Below, in pieces: positions 53,301 to 60,577 of a stretch of DNA of 64,000 nt. Under the pieces are notes generated by a model, which did not search any database, was not told the origin of the DNA, and saw only the letters and a program-made list of their open reading frames with translations. Numbering within the stretch: the stretch's first letter is position 1; each line of letters starts with the position of its first letter. This DNA comes from an uncultured delta proteobacterium. GTDB taxonomy: Bacteria > Desulfobacterota > Syntrophia > Syntrophales > UBA8958. The DNA lies in contig CAISJV010000092.1 of the NCBI GenBank assembly GCA_903885795.1, positions 61,926 to 125,925 of the forward strand, written 5' to 3'. The position numbers and the translations under genes were made by a program.

Positions 53301-53355
53301 CGATGAGCGCGGGGGCATCCTTCAGGGGAAAGGGGATAATCTCGTTGTGGGGCAT
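50335..53355 (-). CDS. DUF1156-domain DNA adenine methylase (anti-phage-associated)
   Basis: 1,006 residues, COG1743 type. Residues from about 220 hold motif I (VADTFCGSGQIPFEA) and YASDLNP. The catalytic motif IV is TDPPYGNAV near residue 615, so the SAM-binding and catalytic parts are split by a long insert. N6-adenine methylation of host DNA would protect it from the system's nuclease/helicase. ATG at 53355 follows the vapC stop codon with no gap, so the toxin gene is tightly coupled to it. Confidence 0.85.
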   Translation of the reverse strand: MPHNEIIPFPLKDAPALIERLLPVQKLSAESYKEQMAVHGKTLTALGSYWKGRKPLILNKACILGCLLPATDDPVRDLAIFEKLLAMDDESFVVRWKRRFKPKEILAALSIARIEDYFTVEPEGVLPTSAPVDWSNPKCDKVKVAWREDLTEPDRRCLEAQMLPKVPYRERVGAAKRPEEVIDTVHGHIWDAVNAHLGTSAYTFPELVEQLGIMRFGHRPRVADTFCGSGQIPFEAARLGCDVYASDLNPVACMLTWGAFHIVSGTPESREKLALDQQELVHSVQAAIDHLGVETDGKGWLAKVFLYCVEARCPQSGWMVPLLPTLIVSMSRNAVAELVPDPTNRRYHIQIRTGVNEAGMQAAETGTIGRDSKYGEAYLMHHLNGVNYKTNISTLRGDYQKPDGTIGNRLRLWDKHDFKPQTDDMLQERLYCVQWMRPKKNGKGYDYDFRAVTPEDLKREEIVEDFIAKHLVDWQEHGWVPDMRIEVGGPPRYQGLDLIRARGWTHWHHLFNPRQLLVAGLANQSSFASSKLALAQLADWNSRLCTWNRFGGGGGIVQHTFANQALNTLFDYGCRSLSYSLGFLNPDYKAFPSLDGMKIVDNLSTQHFSSEIDIFVTDPPYGNAVKYEEILDFFIAWLRKNPPPEFADWVWDSRRSLAIQGEDEHFRRNMVAAYKRMTECMPDNGIQVIMFTHQSGSIWADMANIVWASGLQVTAAWYVVTEAESALREGSNVKGTVLLILRKRQGTQKTTRDDLAWEIQEEVDAQVQALTGLNQEAKGLYRDENVFEDADIQMAGYAAALRVLTRYATIDGRDMTAEAVRPRVKGETTFVDGLIAFAVDTANQCLVPQGIAKAHWDKLNGAERFYLKLIELESRGAKILDNYQNFAKAFKVRDFHTLMGDQRANHARLKSAVEFSKAEMNEGSELHQSVLRAVLYALMELVRNVDGSEVLAHLTLNIANYYGDMTQRELAIELADYLARRLEALRPEEASAARVLRELIKNQRLG

Positions 53356-53745
53356 CTATTCTTTCCGGTAGGGCACGACCACTGCATCGAGCATGGGGTA
53401 GTGTTTCCGATTCAAGGTCGCCAGAGGGCATCCCAAATTTTCTGCTGTGGCGGCGATTATGGCATCGGCTAATTCGACGCCATGACTCTTGCCGAAGTCC
53501 CGACGCAGCAATCCGCCGCGTATGGCAAGGGATTGATCCAGAGGAACGATCTCAAAACATGCGAGCAAAACATCTACTGCATCGCGTTCATTATCCCGAA
53601 CGCCAGCAAAGAGTTCCGCGACATTGATTGCGGACAGTTTGAGGTCGACCTCTAATTCTTCCAGGTATCGAACGGCTTCCGGGATGCCACGCAGGTAGTC
53701 AACCAAAACATCCGTATCAATCAGAATCGCACTGTCTTTGTTCAT
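53356..53745 (-). CDS. vapC: VapC-type PIN-domain toxin (129 aa)
   Basis: Start at 53745 with GGGAGAAAGAAC upstream. PIN acidic residues: ILIDTDVLVDYL (first D), INVAELFAG (E), then ELADAIIAATA with the later Asp pair. PIN toxins cleave tRNA or rRNA. It overlaps the antitoxin gene by 4 bp and touches the methylase start. Insertion into the defence operon without breaking the coupling suggests it acts as an addiction or back-up module. Confidence 0.85.
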   Translation of the reverse strand: MNKDSAILIDTDVLVDYLRGIPEAVRYLEELEVDLKLSAINVAELFAGVRDNERDAVDVLLACFEIVPLDQSLAIRGGLLRRDFGKSHGVELADAIIAATAENLGCPLATLNRKHYPMLDAVVVPYRKE

Positions 53746-53990
53746 GTTCTTTCTCCCTGTGTTCGTTCCCACTCGCGACGCAGCTCCGTAAACTCCGGCA
53801 GGTCATCGCGATTTTGCCATATCCCGCAAGCTGCTCGTAGCGAACGCAAACGTTCCGTTTTCAAATCGAGCGCAGCCATACCGGACCGACTTTGCTTCAT
53901 TCCTATGAATTCGACAAAATCCAGAATTTCCCGGGCTGCCGGTTCGGGAAGAGCCCTGACTTGTTCATAGATTTTCTCCGCCGTGTTCAT
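53742..53990 (-). CDS. DUF2281-like antitoxin paired with the PIN toxin (82 aa)
   Basis: The N-terminus KIYEQVRALPEPAAREILDFVEF is the DUF2281 helix pair; a polar C-terminal tail (ELRREWERTQGERT) would bind the toxin. SD AAGGAGGAAAC. It overlaps vapC by 4 bp. Its 5' part and leader were duplicated from the same source as the gene at 54084-54332. Confidence 0.75.
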   Translation of the reverse strand: MNTAEKIYEQVRALPEPAAREILDFVEFIGMKQSRSGMAALDLKTERLRSLRAACGIWQNRDDLPEFTELRREWERTQGERT

Positions 53991-54379
53991 GTTTCCTCCT
54001 TACTTTACGTTCTTCTGCATGACCGATGAAACAGGTTCCCAAAATCCCTGGTATCCTTCAGCGAAGCGGGGAAAATGGCTGGACTATTCACGCCAGTCCT
54101 CGTTCGGGGGAAGAAGCCGGTTCCGCCCATCCTCAAAGGGAGTAAATCCTGACACTCCATGATAGTCAATCACAATTTTGGGCCAGTGGGATGCGGCAGC
54201 GAAGGTAGTTGGCCCTTTCGTGAGCGGGCTTATCGTTTTCCCGCGTACGAATTTAACAAAATCCAGGATTTCCCTGGCTGCCGGTTCGGGAAGAGCCCTG
54301 ACCTGTTCATAGATTATTTTTGCCGTGTCCATGGTTCTTCCTTCTTTATCTCCTTCTTTGTGACCGATAAAACAGGTTC
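53907..54379 (-). repeat. Tandem duplication of about 131 bp (antitoxin 5' part plus DUF3780 3' end)
   Basis: Copy A 54249-54379, copy B 53907-54038. On the minus strand both read GAACCTGTTT[TC]ATCGGTCA, then AGAAG, an SD, ATG and the first 25 or so antitoxin codons. In copy A the leader is coding sequence of the DUF3780 gene; in copy B it is non-coding, so A is the source and B the duplicate. Confidence 0.75.
54084..54332 (-). CDS. Orphan DUF2281-like antitoxin (82 aa)
   Basis: The N-terminal 25 residues (YEQVRALPEPAAREILDFV) are identical to those of the antitoxin at 53742-53990. The C-terminal half is different (GFTPFEDGRNRLLPPNEDW) and would fit another toxin. No toxin gene follows it. 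ATG at 54332 lies inside the 3' end of the DUF3780 gene with GGAAGAACC upstream. Confidence 0.65.
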   Translation of the reverse strand: MDTAKIIYEQVRALPEPAAREILDFVKFVRGKTISPLTKGPTTFAAASHWPKIVIDYHGVSGFTPFEDGRNRLLPPNEDWRE

Positions 54380-54943
54380 ACCAAAGAGTGGTAAGTTTAA
54401 CACATCCTGCTCGATAGGGCGAGGGCGATGTTTACGGGTCGGCGGTTTTTCACCATCAGACAGGGCATGGTATAGAGCCAGTCGCCATCCGCGCTGGGAA
54501 TCTTCCGGCAAACCGGCCTCGGCGACCGTCATAGAAAAGAGCCACCAGCGCTCCTCCGGGCGGAGGGCGGCCCATTTGCTACAGATTACGGGAATCAGTT
54601 CGGCCCTGGCCGTCTCAGCTGCCCATGCGAGTACGCAGAGTTCCTTGCCGAGTAGTCTGTCCACCCGGTTCGTGCCTGTGTGCCAGCGGCCGGTGAGGAC
54701 TTTAGCGGCCTTCAGGCGATCATTGAACTCGCGCCGGGCGATGTCGGCGATAGCGGACCAGACCAGGCGCTTCAGGACGACCCGTTCCTCTTCACGCGGG
54801 ATACCTCTCTCTTGACCGAGATAGCCGTAGTCCTCGACGATGACAACCGGTTCGTTCCGCGAGGCAGGGATCTCGACGCGGAAGAGATGCGCACCGAAGG
54901 TGGCGGGTGCACCGAAGTCAACGGTCATGGCCTGATTGCTCAC
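54314..54943 (-). CDS. DUF3780 protein of the anti-phage system (209 aa)
   Basis: GTG start at 54943 overlaps the DUF499 stop (GTGA). Features of the anti-phage-associated DUF3780 family: GAPATFGAHLFRVEIP at the N-terminus, ERVVLKRLVWSAIADIAR, and EERWWLFSMTVAEAG in the C-terminal half. The biochemical role is unknown; it always accompanies the DUF499 ATPase and DUF1156 methylase. Confidence 0.8.
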   Translation of the reverse strand: MSNQAMTVDFGAPATFGAHLFRVEIPASRNEPVVIVEDYGYLGQERGIPREEERVVLKRLVWSAIADIARREFNDRLKAAKVLTGRWHTGTNRVDRLLGKELCVLAWAAETARAELIPVICSKWAALRPEERWWLFSMTVAEAGLPEDSQRGWRLALYHALSDGEKPPTRKHRPRPIEQDVLNLPLFGEPVLSVTKKEIKKEEPWTRQK

Positions 54944-57900
54944 TGCTCGACGTCTCCTTGCCGCAACTCGATGCCGAGCTTGACCGCAAAGTCCTTGAGG
55001 TCGTGACCAGAGGCGAAGTGGGCCTTGCGGAAAATCATAGTGACCGGCGTGTCCGGGGTGAACTTTTCGAGTACCTTGACGAGCAGCGCTTCAATGAACG
55101 CGGCATCGACTGCGATTTCGCCCACGTTGACGGAGATCATCTGGTTGCCCTGACCCACTGTGAGGCCAATGCCCTCGAAAGTGGCAGACTTTTCGGCGGC
55201 CTGCTTCAGCCCCTCGAATGTCTTGTTGCGCGAGTCAAGCTTACGGCCGGTACGCGAGACGAGGTGTGCGAGTTTCAGGTCGTCGATCTGGACTCCCGTC
55301 TTACCCTTGGCCTGGAAGCGGAACTCAGCCTTGGACTCGAGCCCATCCGCCTCAGCGAAGGCGCGCAGCAGAACCTCGCCATCGCCAACAGAGATGGGAC
55401 CCTCATAAATCGATCCATCACGAGGTTCGCTGCCGTCCAGCGTGTAGCGGATCGCCCCCTTTGGTGCGACAAAGAGCGCCACTTTTCGCATCCCTCCCTC
55501 GTTGGAGAGCTGGTTGCGCAGAATGAGATTGTTGCACCAAGTTACCGGATCGCCCGTTTCGTACTGGCCTGAAGGATCGCAGACCAGAAAGTTCACTCGC
55601 AACGCGTTTGTGGTGTAGGTATGTTCCTTAAGTTTTGGACTCGACTCGGATACCGGCGCATCCTCGGAGCAGTGGATGCGCGGAGCAGGGCCGGCGTTTT
55701 GCGGATTGACGCGCAGGCGGACCTTGCCCTCGTCGCCGAGCTCGGGCTCGGGAATTACCTGGGCTGAGGTGCGCTTTTTCTTCGGCTTCTTTGTGACGTA
55801 GCCGGTGCCGAGGTCTTCCCACAACCCGCGGTTGCAGGCGATGGACTTTAGAGTATCGAGGCCCTTGGGCGGTAGCCAGGGCATGCCGGCCTGCTCGGTA
55901 TAGCGATCTGCCACGTCCGACCAGCGTGCTTCGTCCTGATTCTCTGGCCAGAGCAGATCCTGCGCCTTGTCGCGGATGGCGTCAAACTCCTTCTCCACGT
56001 CGAGGTAAAGCTTCAGCGGATTGGAAGTCAGCGTCTTTTCGATTTGTTCCTCGCCGTTGAAGTCTTTGGTGGCGTCGCGCGTCATGTCCAAGGCTTTGGA
56101 CGCGAGCAGCGCCTCCTTGCCGGCACGATGGATCGGGAAGAGTACCTTGTCGAAGAGGCTGAGGATGGTGGACGTGAAGTCGAGGGCGTAGGATTGTTGC
56201 TTCCTTTCCAGGTCTTCCCGCTGAGGATGACCCTTGGGAATCCGGCCATCGGCCTTCTGTGCCGCGAAGAGATGGCGTGCGGCTTTCTCCACACTGCCCA
56301 TGGCCGTCTTGTCGCCGGTAAGGACGCATAGATTGTTTTTTTGGCTGAGCCCCTCGAAGAACTTCTGAACTTCCTCAGGCGGGATCTTCGAATCGGGACT
56401 CACGACGAGCAGCACACGCCCCTTGCGCACACGGTCTGCCACTTCTTCCAGCTTGGGCAGAGGCAGAACGTCTTCATAGCCGGTCTTGCGCACAGCCTTG
56501 AACATCTCGCGCAGACGGTGCCGAATCAGATCGTCCACCTGATTCTCTGGTGCATCGTGGGCAAGACTCTGTAGAAGCTTCGTTAGGTTTTCCTGACGAT
56601 CGAAGTAGTATCGGCCTTCCGGCGTGTGGTGCAGATACCAGGCAACTTTATCCAGATCCTCGAAGGCCGCAAGGAAATCGGACGGCTCGCGCAGCGGCGA
56701 GACGAGGCATTCTACCATCTCATCTCGTGTGAGGCCCTTCACTGCGTTGACGGCGGTCGATAGACTGGCTGTCAGGAGCAGTGAGCCGAGCTGGGTGGCG
56801 GCTTCCTTACCTGTTTGCAAATCGATTATCTGTGCGTGAGCCGATTGCTGTGCATTCCAAAGATCCATGGCGATGACGTCGCGCATCCCAGAGATCTCTG
56901 TGAGTTTGTCGCGTACATCAGAAACTGAAAGATCAAAGTGCTGCGGGCCTATAAGGAAGACATCGTTTGCCGAGCGCTCCCATACGGATTTAAGCAGGCG
57001 GGACACCAACTCGATCAGTCCGCGGGTTTGCTTGAACTGCTCGTTTTCTTTGAAGAGTGCAATGACGTTCTTGAGCCGTGGGTGGAAGGGATAGGTGGCG
57101 GCAATCTCATCGGCAATCGCTTCGGCGCCGCGGCTGGCTGTTTTGGACTTGGATGCTTCTTCCAGCTTGCGGCCAAAGGCTTCGGCGATGTCTCCGATTT
57201 CGGCTTTGTCGGGAAGAGACTTGAAGAGCCGCTTGCGCAGGATGTCATAAATCTCGTTGGCGGCAAGGTCAACAGGCGTGATATTGCGCTCCGTGCGGCC
57301 GAGTTCCTGGCGTGCGTTGTCGAGGGATCTTGTGATCAGGGCTCCGCCAGCCTGATATGCCGCGTACAGATCAGAAATCACCACACAGACATTGGACTTC
57401 TTACCCGCTGCCGTGAGCAAGTTCGCAAAGGCACGGGTTGCGATGTCGGCAACGGTGCCGGTCCCTATCGGGCGGGTTGCCAAGTCCTCAAAATAGGGAG
57501 GCAGTTCGTCCAGTAGGATCAGCACAGGGTCCGAGCCATCAAAAAGATTAAGCCATGCCTTTTCATCAGGCGCTTTCGGCCCGGAAGCCCAAAAGTCCTG
57601 AAAGAGTTCATTCTTCCCGAGTTGGCTGGCGATCTCGCCCCAGAAGAAATGTAATGGGCTATTGCGTCCATTGAAGGCGGCTATATTGGCAGTCTTGAAA
57701 GCCGAGGAGTGGGGCAGCCCCGCGCAGTATGTGTTGCGCAGTCCCGGATGCCTGGCGAGGAGGCCAAAGCCGACAAGCAAGTGCGTCTTGCCGCCGCCCA
57801 TAGCCTGCTTGAGGTGGAAGATCGCTTGTGAGGAAGCACCTGCCAGTCGGGCAATGCCCTCGCTTATGAGGTCCTGCATGCCCTGGGTGATGTAGGTCTT

Positions 57901-58023
57901 CTCAAAGAAGGCCGATCCATCGCCTTCGGCTGTAATCAGTTCATCGAGCTGTTCTATCTGGTCACTGAGCTTGATGGACAGTGCATTTGGTTGAAGCTGG
58001 CAGGCGTCACGGACAGTTTTCAT
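54940..58023 (-). CDS. DUF499 ATPase of the anti-phage system (1,027 aa)
   Basis: COG1483 type. Walker A QAMGGGKTHLL at residues 73-83, Walker B-like VLILLDELPPYF near 168-179 and a later winged-helix-like region. The C-terminal part includes a charged linker (KKPKKKRTSA) and a domain that ends with VTMIFRKAHFASGHDLKDF. The ATPase is thought to act as the motor or sensor of the system. First gene of the operon. The 750 bp upstream hold no gene, so the promoter must lie there. Confidence 0.85.
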   Translation of the reverse strand: MKTVRDACQLQPNALSIKLSDQIEQLDELITAEGDGSAFFEKTYITQGMQDLISEGIARLAGASSQAIFHLKQAMGGGKTHLLVGFGLLARHPGLRNTYCAGLPHSSAFKTANIAAFNGRNSPLHFFWGEIASQLGKNELFQDFWASGPKAPDEKAWLNLFDGSDPVLILLDELPPYFEDLATRPIGTGTVADIATRAFANLLTAAGKKSNVCVVISDLYAAYQAGGALITRSLDNARQELGRTERNITPVDLAANEIYDILRKRLFKSLPDKAEIGDIAEAFGRKLEEASKSKTASRGAEAIADEIAATYPFHPRLKNVIALFKENEQFKQTRGLIELVSRLLKSVWERSANDVFLIGPQHFDLSVSDVRDKLTEISGMRDVIAMDLWNAQQSAHAQIIDLQTGKEAATQLGSLLLTASLSTAVNAVKGLTRDEMVECLVSPLREPSDFLAAFEDLDKVAWYLHHTPEGRYYFDRQENLTKLLQSLAHDAPENQVDDLIRHRLREMFKAVRKTGYEDVLPLPKLEEVADRVRKGRVLLVVSPDSKIPPEEVQKFFEGLSQKNNLCVLTGDKTAMGSVEKAARHLFAAQKADGRIPKGHPQREDLERKQQSYALDFTSTILSLFDKVLFPIHRAGKEALLASKALDMTRDATKDFNGEEQIEKTLTSNPLKLYLDVEKEFDAIRDKAQDLLWPENQDEARWSDVADRYTEQAGMPWLPPKGLDTLKSIACNRGLWEDLGTGYVTKKPKKKRTSAQVIPEPELGDEGKVRLRVNPQNAGPAPRIHCSEDAPVSESSPKLKEHTYTTNALRVNFLVCDPSGQYETGDPVTWCNNLILRNQLSNEGGMRKVALFVAPKGAIRYTLDGSEPRDGSIYEGPISVGDGEVLLRAFAEADGLESKAEFRFQAKGKTGVQIDDLKLAHLVSRTGRKLDSRNKTFEGLKQAAEKSATFEGIGLTVGQGNQMISVNVGEIAVDAAFIEALLVKVLEKFTPDTPVTMIFRKAHFASGHDLKDFAVKLGIELRQGDVEQ

Positions 58024-58715
58024 AGGATGGTCACCCTCATTATTTGCATGTTGGCATTCCTCGCTCTGGGTTGAGTATTAATAGTTCTGATGTAATTGAC
58101 TGAAGTTGATTTTCTCCTTTAATAGTCTGGTTTCACGCCTGTGCAAAGTATTTCAACAACTTATCCGATGGCCACAGACAAGACAAAAGTGTGTTACCCA
58201 TATCATAATTAATGGGGAAATGTCATCAATGATTGAGAATTGCTATCCTGAATGTTTTATGATGGCAGGGGGTGTGGTTTTCAGAAAACATCCTATTCAA
58301 TACGAACGCAAAACATGCCATATAAACTTTGCGCCTTTCGTTCTGCATTCAATGGGTTGCTCCGGGAATTCACTCTGAACAAACGTATTTACAATCAATG
58401 AGGCTAATTTTGATCAGATATCAATAAAACTGATCTCTTGTTCATCTACAAGTCCTCAAGCTGTATGAGATAATAAAACTGCAGAATATTTATTCGAAAT
58501 CCTCGATACGACAAGAAAATAGACTTTACTCTATATCATTCTGTGTAAACATTGAGGATTAATAGACGACAATATACGCGCCGAACGTCTTACGCTTTAG
58601 AAGCGCAAATAAATTGTGAAAAAAGTGGCAGAACGGGATGGAATAATAAGCAGTAGAGTTGTAAGTATTAAATATTGTTTATTAATTATATGGAATAAAT
58701 AATGGAATAAAATTC
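58024..58715. other. Divergent intergenic region, no gene seen
   Basis: A+T-rich, 690 bp. A 90-codon frame at 58106-58378 has no SD and no recognisable features. It must contain the promoter of the minus-strand defence operon, but no convincing box pair was found. Confidence 0.4.
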
Positions 58716-58744
58716 TTGATATTTAACAAAACATCCTGTATATG
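58716..58744 (+). promoter_or_regulatory. Promoter of the XRE-ImmA gene pair
   Basis: TTGATA (58716-58721), 17 bp, TATATG (58739-58744), 36 bp before the ATG at 58780, with a perfect AGGAGGT SD between. Five and four matches to the sigma-70 boxes. Confidence 0.45.
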
Positions 58745-58779
58745 TTTTTCAAATAAATTACAGGAGGTCTTTTGCATCA

Positions 58780-59382
58780 ATGAACATAACTGAAGATCAA
58801 GCCAGAGAAGTTCTTGGCCCTTATCAAGGAGATATTCGCTCCTGCATAGTCTCAGCATGGACAGACTATCACGATCATTGCCGTGAGATAAAACATATTC
58901 TGACGACACGTTCAAGGGCGAGTATCATTTTTGATTTCATTGTACATAATATTGGCCAAAAATTTCAAGGGAGAAGAAATATATTTATCTCCAACAAGAA
59001 ACGGCTATTTCTTGTTAATTTTGAAAACAAGGTCATTATCAGATTTAAAAAACTTAAACACAATAGAGCTTCATGCATACCAACTCAGCAAACGCTCGAT
59101 TTCTTCCGCCAAGTAGAAATACCGGGAATTCCTACTCCCGAAAGATTTGTCGTCGGATATCAGCTTAACCATATGCAGACGGAAATCAATAGTATATCTG
59201 TTGTTTATCCACAAGACCCTAATCAAAATTATTGGGCCTATGATTTGGAACCCATGGAGGCTAAGATTCTCGAATATCAACTTGAGCAAGTCACAATAGA
59301 ACAGGAAATAACCAAAGAAGAAAGAATCATCATAAAGAATAATACTGGAGTGGGTGAAATGAGCAATGAGCAAGGCAGTTAA
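58780..59382 (+). CDS. Hypothetical partner of the XRE-ImmA/IrrE regulator (200 aa)
   Basis: AGGAGGTCTTTTGCATCA precedes the ATG. A soluble protein with a central basic strand-rich part (NIFISNKKRLFLVNFENKVIIRFKKLK) and a glutamate-rich end. It overlaps the next gene by 17 bp, so the two are made together. In other genomes a protein of this size often precedes XRE-ImmA/IrrE genes, and a toxin-regulator pair is possible, but no catalytic motif is visible. Confidence 0.6.
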   Translation: MNITEDQAREVLGPYQGDIRSCIVSAWTDYHDHCREIKHILTTRSRASIIFDFIVHNIGQKFQGRRNIFISNKKRLFLVNFENKVIIRFKKLKHNRASCIPTQQTLDFFRQVEIPGIPTPERFVVGYQLNHMQTEINSISVVYPQDPNQNYWAYDLEPMEAKILEYQLEQVTIEQEITKEERIIIKNNTGVGEMSNEQGS

Positions 59383-60448
59383 TCACGATATTATTAGGAT
59401 AGCGAGAGAATCACGTGGTTTAACTCAGGGATATCTTTCAGAAAGGCTCTCCGTTACCCAGGGGAAGGTATCGAAAATGGAGAGCGGTCTTTTGGGGGTC
59501 TCTGATGATATGATAGATAGGCTATCAATTGTCTTGAACTATCCAAAGGACTTCTTTTACTTTAATGATCAGGTTTATGGTCATGGTATTAGCATGATCG
59601 GCGAACTTTATTACCGAAAACGCAAAAATGTGCCTGATAAAGTCCTTGATAAAATAAGCGCTCGAATCAATATCCGTAGAATGCATTTAATAAGGCTATT
59701 GCGGGCAATTGAAATCAAGAATAACCTTTTTGAAACATTTGAATTTAACGAATATAACGGTAATGTCGAAAGAGTGGCACGTGCATTAAGGGCTACATGG
59801 CTACTCCCAAAGGGTCCTGTAAAGAATTTAACAAAAACCATAGAGGATGCGGGAGGTATAGTAATAGAATTTGATTTTGAAACCAAAACTATCGATGCTA
59901 CCAGTCAATGGTTTCCTGATCTTCCTCCACTATTTTTTATCAACGTAAATTCTCCCGCGGATCGTTTAAGGTTCAGTTTGGCTCATGAGCTTGGGCACGT
60001 AGTTATGCATAAAATATGTAAACCGGACTTGGAAATAATGGAGAAAGAGGCCAATAATTTTGCTTCGGAATTTCTCATGCCGAGGACTGATATATCTAAA
60101 TCTTTAGACAATATTAGCCTTCCACAAATCGCCAATTTAAAGCCATATTGGAGGGTGTCTATGGCTGCCCTTTTGCACAGAGCCTATGATTTAAAAAAAA
60201 TCACACCCAGACAATACCAATATTTCTGGATGCAAATGGGGAAGGCTGGATATCGAACAAAAGAGCCACCAGAATTTGACATACCAAAAGAAACCCCCTC
60301 TTTGTTAAGAGAAATAATCGATACTTATCGTCACAAGTTGGGATATACGTCGAAAGAATTAAGCCTGTTATTGGGCTTGCATGAGCAAGAGATAATGTCT
60401 ATCTATTTTGACAATCCAAAGCCTCATGGGTTAACCGTTGTGAAATAA
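59366..60448 (+). CDS. XRE HTH-ImmA/IrrE metallopeptidase regulator (360 aa)
   Basis: The N-terminal XRE helix-turn-helix (about residues 8-60: SRGLTQGYLSERLSVTQGKVSKME) is joined to an ImmA/IrrE zinc peptidase domain with AHELGHVVMH (about 206-215) and a downstream EKEANNFASEFLMP carrying the third ligand. ImmA/IrrE peptidases cleave repressors to release damage or mobile-element responses. A C-terminal helical part of about 110 residues follows. Start overlaps the upstream gene. Confidence 0.85.
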   Translation: MSKAVNHDIIRIARESRGLTQGYLSERLSVTQGKVSKMESGLLGVSDDMIDRLSIVLNYPKDFFYFNDQVYGHGISMIGELYYRKRKNVPDKVLDKISARINIRRMHLIRLLRAIEIKNNLFETFEFNEYNGNVERVARALRATWLLPKGPVKNLTKTIEDAGGIVIEFDFETKTIDATSQWFPDLPPLFFINVNSPADRLRFSLAHELGHVVMHKICKPDLEIMEKEANNFASEFLMPRTDISKSLDNISLPQIANLKPYWRVSMAALLHRAYDLKKITPRQYQYFWMQMGKAGYRTKEPPEFDIPKETPSLLREIIDTYRHKLGYTSKELSLLLGLHEQEIMSIYFDNPKPHGLTVVK

Positions 60449-60577
60449 TCCCAGTAAACATCAAATGAATTTCTTAATCATAAAGAATGATTATTTTATT
60501 AGAATATTATGCGATTTACACCTAACAATAGGAAGGTTCCATTTCTTAGTTCCAATTACTTTTAGTGGGGGTGTTTC

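Noticed and set aside
58106..58378. A 90-codon plus-strand frame in the region upstream of the DUF499 gene
   Set aside because: No ribosome binding site and no recognisable sequence features; more likely regulatory DNA.
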